This document shows, in pieces, positions 9,896 to 17,035 of a stretch of DNA of 56,999 nt. Made by a program: the position numbers and the translations under genes. The notes beneath the pieces are model-generated. The model saw only the letters and a program-made list of their open reading frames with translations. It did no database searches and was not told the DNA's origin. Source of the stretch: JBBQWR01 sp038210495 (GTDB lineage: Bacteria > Planctomycetota > Planctomycetia > Pirellulales > DATAWG01); contig JBBQWR010000039.1 of NCBI GenBank assembly GCA_038210495.1, positions 1 through 56,999 on the forward strand. Reading direction: 5' to 3'. The first letter of the stretch is position 1; each line of letters starts with the position of its first letter.

Positions 9896-11139
9896 CCATC
9901 ACGCGACGAGAAGCGCTCGTAGCCGGCAGTGGCCTGCTCGCCGGAGCGGCAGCATTGAGCGGCCTGAGTCCCATGGCCGCCGCGCCACCCGCTCAGCAAA
10001 CTGAACGAGGACAGGCGGCGCCATACGTTCCCGTCGTAACGCCCAATGGCCGGACGCTGCCGTTCGTCATGAAAAATGGCGTCAAGGAATTCCATCTGAC
10101 CGCCGAACCGGTCAAGCGCGAGTTTGCCGCTGGCATGATCGTGAACTGCTGGGGATACAACGGCCTGACACCGGGCCCGACGATTGAAGCCGTCGAGGGA
10201 GACCGCGTTCGGATCTTGCTGACCAATCATCTGCCGGAAGAAACGACGCTCCATCCGCATGGCGTCTTGTTGCCCAATGGCATGGACGGCGTCGGCGGCC
10301 TGACACAAAAACACATTCCTCCAGGCGAAACCTACGCCTACGAATTCACGCTGCGGCAACACGGCACGCAGATGTATCATCCGCACTCGGACGAAATGGT
10401 GCAGATGGCGCTGGGCATGATGGGCTTCTTCATCATTCATCCCAAGACCCCGCCGCCGGAGCCCATCGATCGGGACTTCGCCCTATTCTTGGCGGAATGG
10501 TTTGTCGAGCCGGGGGCCGCCACGCCCAATCCGAACATTATGACCGACTTCAACATGTTCACGTTCAACAGTCGCGTGTACCCAGGAACAGACCCCTTGG
10601 TCGTGCGGCTTGGACAACGGGTCCGGTTCCGCATCGCCAATCTGAGCATGGATAGTCATCCGATTCATTTGCACGGCCATCGCTTTTGGATCACCGAGAC
10701 GGACGGCGGCCAAATCCCCAAGTCGGCCCAGTGGCCGGAAACGACCGTCAACGTTCATCCAGGTAGCACGCGCACGGTTGAATTCGTCGCCGACAATCCC
10801 GGCGATTGGGCGCTCCACTGCCACAAATCGCATCACACGATGAATGCGATGGGCCACGATGTTCCGAACATGCTAGGAGTCGATCAATCGGCAGCCAAGA
10901 TCGACAAACTGCTGCGCGGCTATATGGCGATGGGCGCCAATGGCATGGGAGAGATGGCCGAGATGCACATGAAAGGGCCAAAAAACACCATCCCCATGAT
11001 GATGGGCGACGGTCCCTTTGGCCCCGTGGGCATGGGCGGAATGTTCACCTTGCTCAAAGTCCGCGAGGGCATTCGCAACTACGATGATCCGCCTGCGTAC
11101 AAGCATCCTCCGGGCACTCTCGCCGGACCCGTCAGCTGA
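9892..11139 (+). CDS. Tat-exported multicopper oxidase
   Basis: The start is GTG 9892, which overlaps the previous stop by 4 bases and gives a twin-arginine signal (TRREALVAGSGLLAGAAAL). The 415-residue product has all four copper-binding blocks of multicopper oxidases in order: LHPHG, YHPHSD, HPIHLHGHRFW and the C-terminal HCHKSHHTMNAM block, which supplies the type 1 Cys, His and Met ligands. Such enzymes oxidise Cu(I) or organic substrates with O2 in the periplasm. After the last block there is a Met-rich tail (MAMGANGMGEMAEMHMKG), as in copper-tolerance oxidases, which may bind extra copper. Coupling to the TolC-like gene supports a metal detoxification role. The substrate is not known from sequence. 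Confidence 0.9.
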   Translation: MTITRREALVAGSGLLAGAAALSGLSPMAAAPPAQQTERGQAAPYVPVVTPNGRTLPFVMKNGVKEFHLTAEPVKREFAAGMIVNCWGYNGLTPGPTIEAVEGDRVRILLTNHLPEETTLHPHGVLLPNGMDGVGGLTQKHIPPGETYAYEFTLRQHGTQMYHPHSDEMVQMALGMMGFFIIHPKTPPPEPIDRDFALFLAEWFVEPGAATPNPNIMTDFNMFTFNSRVYPGTDPLVVRLGQRVRFRIANLSMDSHPIHLHGHRFWITETDGGQIPKSAQWPETTVNVHPGSTRTVEFVADNPGDWALHCHKSHHTMNAMGHDVPNMLGVDQSAAKIDKLLRGYMAMGANGMGEMAEMHMKGPKNTIPMMMGDGPFGPVGMGGMFTLLKVREGIRNYDDPPAYKHPPGTLAGPVS

Positions 11140-11291
11140 AACGAGAGCAGGCCTTGGCGGGGACCGGCGCGCGCTGGATCGAGCCGAGGCCCGGCAATTT
11201 AACGTGCGGATTTTGACGGACGCGACCGGCGTCAGCGAGGCCGTGTTTCGTCCCTCGACGATTTCGGCGGCGAGGCCCTCGTGAAGCCGGG

Positions 11292-11786
11292 TTAGAACCC
11301 GAATCGGCGGGTGGTGTCTCCCTTGATGACGAACTCGTGGAACGAGTTTTCGTAGCGGCTCTTAACGAACTGGAAGATAAAATCGTAAAGCGGCGTCAGC
11401 CGTTCGGGATTGTCCTTCGGAAGCTCGAACGGTGGGCCTCCTTCGACGTGCAAGATGAACTTGTGGCCCACCTGCTTCAGCCGCATGTCGAACCCCACGC
11501 AGTGCATCGGCATTTGTCCGGCTTCTTCGAACAGGTCGATTGCGATGCCGAAATGCCAGAACGTGTCGTCCGCCAGGTGCATGGCGGCGGCCGGGCCATC
11601 GACCTTGCGGCCGGCGAACGAGCCCCCCTTGCAATAGAGGTTGACGAATCCCTCGGGGGCGCCGAGATACTCGCGCAGACCCTCCAAAAGAGCGCCGACG
11701 AACTGCATGCACTCGTGACGGTAAGCCGAGTATTCCCGCTTCACGTCGCTATAGGCCGAACACAATTGCTCGAATTTCGTCGTCAT
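11292..11786 (-). CDS. Small protein coupled to the 1441-residue repeat protein; candidate immunity or chaperone partner
   Basis: The 164-residue protein has no signal peptide or membrane segment. It is mixed alpha/beta (MTTKFEQLCSAYSDVKREY, FWHFGIAIDLFEEAG, HKFILHVEGGPPFELPKDN). Its ATG lies inside the end of the upstream large gene (4-base overlap), so the two are translated together. I do not recognise the family. The place, directly behind a very large protein at the end of a T6SS gene cluster, is where immunity proteins or effector chaperones are often found; this is inference from position only. Confidence 0.7.
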   Translation of the reverse strand: MTTKFEQLCSAYSDVKREYSAYRHECMQFVGALLEGLREYLGAPEGFVNLYCKGGSFAGRKVDGPAAAMHLADDTFWHFGIAIDLFEEAGQMPMHCVGFDMRLKQVGHKFILHVEGGPPFELPKDNPERLTPLYDFIFQFVKSRYENSFHEFVIKGDTTRRFGF

Positions 11787-14700
11787 ACGCTAGCCGTCGT
11801 TCGATATTCGCGCACGTTCTTGAGCATCTCGGCCCGATAGTGCTGCATGCCCATCATCGGCAAGCCGCTCTTGACGGTCGGCGTGAACCCGGTGAGCTTC
11901 TTTTCGAGATTGTCGACGGCCTTGACGAGGACGTTCTTGGCCTTGTCCTTCTTCTTGGGCTCGGTTTCCTTGTCGTACGCGGTCTTGGCCTTTTCGAACA
12001 GCGAGAATGCGTCTCCCAGGCCAGTCTTCTTGTCGACGAGCCCTTCGGCGATCGCCTCCTCCTTCATCGTTTCCCAGGACTTCTTGGTCATCGAGAAGTC
12101 ACTGGCTGCCCAATCGGGCTTGGGCGCTTCGCCCTGCTTGGCCTGTTCCTTCGACTTGCGCTCGTTCTGGAAGGAAAGCTGATATTCCTTGATCTTGGCG
12201 AGCATGCGGCCACGATAGCCGGCCATGCCCGCATGCGTCAGCTTCTTGCGATTAAGCGGCTTGAATTTCCGGAACGCTTCCTCGACCTTGTTGAGGGCGA
12301 TCACGACGAGGCGGACATTCTTCTCGTCGTCCTTGTTCTTTTGGTAATTGGTCTCGGCCTTTTCCAGGGTCTTGAGGGCCGCGCCGATCCCGGTCGAGTT
12401 GTCCACCAGACCGTTCTTGATCGCGTCTTTCTTGACCCCTTCCCAAGCGCCGGACGAGAGGGCGAAGTTGGTGGCCTGCCAATCCTGGCCGTCGCTGGCC
12501 TGGGAGTCCTCGGCGTCGTCTCCCAGTCGCTGCTGCATCGCTTCGAAATGCAGCGTGGCGATTGTGCGTAGGCCCTCGACCAGCGTTTCGTCGAGCTTGT
12601 TGGCCTGCGTTTCCATTTCCTTCTTGAACTTGTCCGGCGGGACGGCCGACAGAAGTTCGGTGAGTTGGCGGACACAGTCTTCGCTGAGTTCGATCGTGGC
12701 GCCGGCCAAGGCCCACATTTCCCGCTCGTCCAGCCCCAATTCCTTCGTGGCCTTCAAGGCGAAATCGCCGAGCGTGCTGGAGCCGTAAGGCGTCTTATGC
12801 TTGCGGCCATCCCAGTAGGTCTTAATCTCCCTTTGGCGAACCTCGATCTTTTCTTGCACCGCGGCCTGGTGCTCCTCGACCGCCTTGTCGAGTGCTTCTT
12901 GCTTCAGCGTTTTGAGTTCCTCCGGCGAAACATTGCCGAACTTGCTGACGTCGATCAGTTCGCTGCGGGATTTCTCCGTGTTCTCCAAGCGGATATCGAC
13001 CATTGTCGACAATTGATCGAGATAGTCGATCATGCCGACGTGGGCCGTCTTCTCGTCGTTGGCGAACGTGCCCGCGTCGCCCAGCGCGCTGCGCACGTCG
13101 CGGAGGGCGGCGCACAAGGCCGTGCCCGTCTCGATCGACTTCCCCTTGTCGAACGCGCCTTGGCCCGTCTCGTAGACCGCCAGCACGTCGCCGAGTCCGC
13201 TCCGCGCATCGTACCAGCCGGCCGCCACCGCCAGCGGCTTGACGGTCGTCCAGTTCTTGCGGCTGAGTTCCGCTGACGGGGCTCGCCAGGCGGCGTTATA
13301 AGGTTTGCTCGTGTCGCGTCCGATGATCTTATCGCGAACCGCGGCAGCGCCCGCCTTGAACTTATCGATCGCCTTGTCCTTGAGACCCGGCTTATCGAGG
13401 TCGGGGCGAATCGTCGGATCGTCTTCCTCTTTATCTTCATCGCCCAGCAGGCCGCCCGCGGTCGTGAGCATATATTCGCGAACGATCTGAATGCTGGTGG
13501 CGGGGGATTTGAGATCGTCTTCGGTCAGACCCTGGCCCACGACGTAGGCAATCGCCCAAGGGTCGTGCCCTTCGACGGCGCCGAACGCCAAGGCGTAGGT
13601 GGCGTATTTCGTCGAGTTTTTGAAGATCATCGTCATGGCCTTGCGGATCGGCGGGGGGCCGGCCGCGGCCTTCATCGTCTTCACGCAGCGGCGAGCGTCG
13701 GCCCAGTCGATGCCCTTGAACACAACCTTGCTGCCCAGCTCGATGAGTTTTCCGGTCACTCTCAGGCCGGTGCCGGCGGGCGCCGAGATTCCGCCCAATT
13801 CGCCGGCGGCGCCGACGGTCTGAATCAGCGCAGTCACGGCCGCGATCGTGGCCTTCGACGCGCGGACTTTTTGGTTCCGAGCCATGCGCGCCAGCGGCAG
13901 GTCCATCATGGTTTCCGGATCGAGCTTGGCGTTTTCCTTCAACCCGGCGATCTCCGCTAGGCGGACGAAGTATTGCACCGCTTTGATGGTCTCCATGACC
14001 ATCTCTTTTCCGCCCGAGGCGACTTTAAGCCCGGGGACGATATCGTCGAGTCCCAGTCCGATGTCGATCATCTTGTTGACGGCATCGATGATCGCCTTGT
14101 TGCGCTGGAACTCGACAAGCTTCTGTTTGACGGGATCGTCCTTGATTTTGTGGGCCTCGATCCCCAGCTTCACCGCCTGGGCGCCTTTCACGAGGACTCC
14201 GACTCCGTCGGCCACATAGCCGAAACCCTCGGCGAAATCCTTCATGAATTCGCCGGCCTGCTTCAGCTGTTCGCTGCTGAGCGCCTTGCCGCCTTTGGCG
14301 GCAATTTTTTCGAACCCTAACTCGCCGAGTTTGTCGGATTTTTCCTTCAAGTCCTTGACGGTTTTGGGGTCCATCGCCTTGGAGACTTTCTTGACGAGCG
14401 AATTCGCCGTCTCCATCCCCGACTCTTCGCCTTCGAGGATATTGTCGATGATGTCGTCTTCCTCCTGGGCGGTCTGGGCGGCGACCTTTTCGGCCTCGAA
14501 ATCCGCTCGGGCCCGCTGGTACATGATCACTTCGCGGACAAAGCTATCCGGCCAGAAATTGCGCGGAATGTTCTTGAAGACCGTCTCGCCGACTTCCTCG
14601 GGCGACGCCCCGGACGCCAAAAGGATATCCTTCCGCTTGACGGCTTCCGCCACACGTCCTTCCATCTCCTTCAGCTTTTCGGATTTGACGAGGTTTCCGG

Positions 14701-16108
14701 TTTGCCCCATCGCATTGCCGATTAAAAAGTTGCGGGCGTCGTCGTCTGAGTCGAAGCCCCACTTCTTGTCTTTGGTCTTCGAGGCGAAGTCGAATGCCTT
14801 CTCGTCGGCGGCCGAAGCCCTTTCCGTGTCGCGGCGAGCGTTGTCCAGAGCTTGATTGAGCTGTTCTTGAGCCGGCCGGGCGATCTGGATGGCCTCGTTG
14901 ACCAATCGCTGAGCCTCGATGAAATCCAGGTCCGTGGCGGCTTCGTTGGCTTGCTTGTAAAGACCGCCAATCTCGCCGCCGATGTCCGGCGTGTTATTCA
15001 GCTCGTCCAACTGTTTCTGAGCTTTTTTCGCCGCTTCGACCCGGTTGGAGGAGTTGGAGTTGAATATGTCTTCTTCGAGGGCCGCGACCTTTTTCGCGCG
15101 CTGGGTGGCCAGTTGCTTGCCCAGCCGCATGGCGCCGGAGAACTCCCGCTCTTTAACCAGCCAGCTCTTGCGCGCCGCGGCGATCGCCTTGTCGCACTCG
15201 GGCAGCAGCTTCTCCAGGGCAGTCGTGCCCGCCTCGTAATCTTGCGCTTCGGCCTTCTTGTCGGCGCCGTCGAGTTGCGATTGCAGTTGAGGGGTGAACT
15301 TCACGGCATACGGGAACAGGCCCATGACCTCTTCGCGCTTGGCGCGGTATTTGAACTCCTCGGATTCCTCGTCGAACATGCCGGCCAGCGTGTCGCTCAG
15401 GTCGTCCGGCAAATCCACCGATTCCTGTTGCTGGCCAGACTGCGACACGGCCAATCGCGTCTCTTGCTCGAGCTTGTCGCAGAATTTCAGTGCGTTGCCG
15501 AAATCGCTTTTGCTAACGCAGGTGTCGATCGCGCCGCGGAGCGCCTTGAGCTTGCCGGCCGCTTCGGAGCCGACGTGGCCAATCGCCTGCGAGTATTCCG
15601 GCGTGATTTCCTCCAAACGCTTCTTGACGCCGCCGGCCAGATCGAGCTTCGGAATCGCCATCGGCTTCGTGCCGGTGGGAGGCGCCGTCTTGCCGTTGCC
15701 GGGCTGTGTCGTGCCCGTCGTAGTTGGGCTCGTCGTCTTGGGCGCATCGCCGTCGAGGTTGTCGGGGAGCGTGTCGGGGTCGACTCCCAGCTTGCACACG
15801 GCTTGAATCATCAATCCGGCGTCGCGCTGGGCGATCGTCTTGAGTGTCTTGGCCAGCGTCGCGGGCGGTTCCTTGTCGGTCTCGAAAACGAGCTTGCCGT
15901 CTTCGCCGTGGACGACGCCGCGAAGGACGGTGCTTCCGCCCGACTCCTTTTTCGCTTCGGTGATCTTGGCGGGGCCGATCTTCTGCTTCGAAACGATCAA
16001 GGCGCCGTCGCTGGAACCCTTGAGCACGACGGCGAAGAAATGTCGCTTCGTCTTTGCGGCTTTGAGGGCCGATGCCAAATCAGCGTCGAGTTCCGCTTGC
16101 TTACCCAT
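11783..16108 (-). CDS. 1441-residue coiled-coil and repeat protein at the T6SS locus; function unknown
   Basis: The long cytoplasmic-type protein has no signal peptide. Residues 1-105 form a compact beta-rich domain (HFFAVVLKGSSDGALIVSKQ). Residues 130-165 are a Thr/Pro/Gly linker, and about 170-700 are highly charged helices, probably coiled coil. Residues about 755-830 contain weakly hydrophobic helices (IAAVTALIQTVGAAGELGG). The C-terminal third has three copies of a roughly 105-residue module beginning near 940, 1209 and 1332. Each has an aromatic entry, the phrase GLVD..TG(L/I)G or its variant, and an H/M-G-M-x-x-Y-(R/L) ending. A good sigma70-type promoter lies upstream, with a leader of about 150 bases. 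It may be a T6SS-delivered protein or a structural accessory. No enzymatic motif was recognised. Confidence 0.85.
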   Translation of the reverse strand: MGKQAELDADLASALKAAKTKRHFFAVVLKGSSDGALIVSKQKIGPAKITEAKKESGGSTVLRGVVHGEDGKLVFETDKEPPATLAKTLKTIAQRDAGLMIQAVCKLGVDPDTLPDNLDGDAPKTTSPTTTGTTQPGNGKTAPPTGTKPMAIPKLDLAGGVKKRLEEITPEYSQAIGHVGSEAAGKLKALRGAIDTCVSKSDFGNALKFCDKLEQETRLAVSQSGQQQESVDLPDDLSDTLAGMFDEESEEFKYRAKREEVMGLFPYAVKFTPQLQSQLDGADKKAEAQDYEAGTTALEKLLPECDKAIAAARKSWLVKEREFSGAMRLGKQLATQRAKKVAALEEDIFNSNSSNRVEAAKKAQKQLDELNNTPDIGGEIGGLYKQANEAATDLDFIEAQRLVNEAIQIARPAQEQLNQALDNARRDTERASAADEKAFDFASKTKDKKWGFDSDDDARNFLIGNAMGQTGNLVKSEKLKEMEGRVAEAVKRKDILLASGASPEEVGETVFKNIPRNFWPDSFVREVIMYQRARADFEAEKVAAQTAQEEDDIIDNILEGEESGMETANSLVKKVSKAMDPKTVKDLKEKSDKLGELGFEKIAAKGGKALSSEQLKQAGEFMKDFAEGFGYVADGVGVLVKGAQAVKLGIEAHKIKDDPVKQKLVEFQRNKAIIDAVNKMIDIGLGLDDIVPGLKVASGGKEMVMETIKAVQYFVRLAEIAGLKENAKLDPETMMDLPLARMARNQKVRASKATIAAVTALIQTVGAAGELGGISAPAGTGLRVTGKLIELGSKVVFKGIDWADARRCVKTMKAAAGPPPIRKAMTMIFKNSTKYATYALAFGAVEGHDPWAIAYVVGQGLTEDDLKSPATSIQIVREYMLTTAGGLLGDEDKEEDDPTIRPDLDKPGLKDKAIDKFKAGAAAVRDKIIGRDTSKPYNAAWRAPSAELSRKNWTTVKPLAVAAGWYDARSGLGDVLAVYETGQGAFDKGKSIETGTALCAALRDVRSALGDAGTFANDEKTAHVGMIDYLDQLSTMVDIRLENTEKSRSELIDVSKFGNVSPEELKTLKQEALDKAVEEHQAAVQEKIEVRQREIKTYWDGRKHKTPYGSSTLGDFALKATKELGLDEREMWALAGATIELSEDCVRQLTELLSAVPPDKFKKEMETQANKLDETLVEGLRTIATLHFEAMQQRLGDDAEDSQASDGQDWQATNFALSSGAWEGVKKDAIKNGLVDNSTGIGAALKTLEKAETNYQKNKDDEKNVRLVVIALNKVEEAFRKFKPLNRKKLTHAGMAGYRGRMLAKIKEYQLSFQNERKSKEQAKQGEAPKPDWAASDFSMTKKSWETMKEEAIAEGLVDKKTGLGDAFSLFEKAKTAYDKETEPKKKDKAKNVLVKAVDNLEKKLTGFTPTVKSGLPMMGMQHYRAEMLKNVREYRTTASV

Positions 16109-16445
16109 GATCCGCGTCTCCTAGGAAAATTCGATATTGGCGGCGACAAGCTACGGACGGGCTGTCACCAATGAATCTCTCGCGAGTGGTCGATTTCAAT
16201 TGCAATCGCGCCCATAAACCAGATGCAAGCGGGTCGCTTGATTGCGCTTTTCGAAAGTAAAAATAAAAGCTAATCGCGACCCCTTGTCAAGCGATTGCTC
16301 GAAAAACGTTCCGGCCAATCGGGCCGTCGCCAAATAGCTGGCCAGAGTGTCGTGTTCGCCGCTAAGAAGAAAGCGACGACCGGCGCAATCGTGAATTGGT
16401 CGAGGTCCGCATGTGACTGGCTGCAATCGCGGTCGCGTGCGGAAT
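16109..16445. other. Intergenic region between hcp and the 1441-residue protein gene
   Basis: This 337-bp stretch has no convincing gene. It is lower in GC than its surroundings in the part that holds a minus-strand promoter. The rest shows no recognised element. Confidence 0.6.
16262..16290 (-). promoter_or_regulatory. Sigma70-like promoter for the 1441-residue protein gene
   Basis: Read on the minus strand there is a perfect TTGACA (plus 16285-16290), a 17-base spacer and TTTATT followed by an AT-rich run (plus 16262-16267). It drives leftward transcription into the gene starting at 16108. It suggests that the large protein can be expressed separately from clpV-hcp. Confidence 0.55.
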
Positions 16446-16931
16446 TCAGCGCTCGCCGACTTGAACCTCGACTCCTTCGGCCCGATCCCAACCGGCGGAG
16501 ACCCACGGAGCGAGCTGCCCCGATTTGAGCCGGGGGCGGATCTTCCAGACGATCTGCTCGTAATTGAATTTGACCGTCTCCTCGGCCTCTTCGCCGTCGC
16601 TGATATCGAGGCTGATGTCGCTGACGTAGACGTTCTTCATCTCGAGCTTGAGATAGATTTCCTTGTCGCCGTCTTTGCTGAACGCGAGGCTGACAGTCTT
16701 AAGCATCCGGCCATCGCTGCCGCAGACGTGCAGGAAGGGCGAAGCCCGGTCCATCAGTCGCTTGACTTCGATGTCGGCGTGCTCGGAGCGTGCCAGCGTG
16801 CGGAGTTTGCCCCGCTCGAATTTCCCGATCTCGATCGACACGCCCGTGCTGACATTCTTGCACGGCAGCCAGCCCTTGTCCTCGGCGCCGGCGGAAGGCA
16901 AATCGGCAAGTTGCAGATAGGTGTTCGGCAT
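16446..16931 (-). CDS. hcp: T6SS tube protein Hcp (TssD)
   Basis: The 161-residue product has the length and pattern of the Hcp family, which forms the hexameric inner tube of the type VI secretion system. Recognisable blocks are KGWLPCKNVSTGVSIEIG at the start, the conserved R(G)KLRTLARSEHADIEVKR stretch, SPFLHVCGSDGRMLKTVSLAF and the beta-hairpin NVYVSDISLDISDGEEAEE. These match the usual 'KG.I.v.svs.g' and 'k..d..S..L' layout. The start is placed at the ATG at 16931 (MPNTYLQL); an in-frame ATG five codons upstream is less likely. The gene lies 104 bases downstream of clpV on the same strand. Hcp can also act as a carrier for effectors, which is relevant to the large gene that follows. Confidence 0.85.
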   Translation of the reverse strand: MPNTYLQLADLPSAGAEDKGWLPCKNVSTGVSIEIGKFERGKLRTLARSEHADIEVKRLMDRASPFLHVCGSDGRMLKTVSLAFSKDGDKEIYLKLEMKNVYVSDISLDISDGEEAEETVKFNYEQIVWKIRPRLKSGQLAPWVSAGWDRAEGVEVQVGER

Positions 16932-16981
16932 ATCACAGCGGTCCAAATTAAAACAACGTTAAACGAACCAATGATCCCCGT

Positions 16982-17004
16982 GGCCGCGTTGCTCGCAACG
17001 CGCT
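16982..17004. repeat. Short palindrome related to elements at 32398 and 38491
   Basis: GGCCGCGTTGCTCGCAACGCG forms a hairpin. Related sequences (AGCCGCGTTCGCTTGCGACGCG type) occur near 32398 and, in reverse, at 38491-38508 inside the end of the Nif3 gene. Confidence 0.5.
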
Positions 17005-17035
17005 CCGTCGGACGCGAATAACATCGCCGCGCGGC

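Noticed and set aside
14852..16174. 440-codon plus-strand frame antisense to the 1441-residue protein gene
   Set aside because: Leu/Arg-rich with no recognisable motif. The minus strand has a coherent repeat protein and a promoter.
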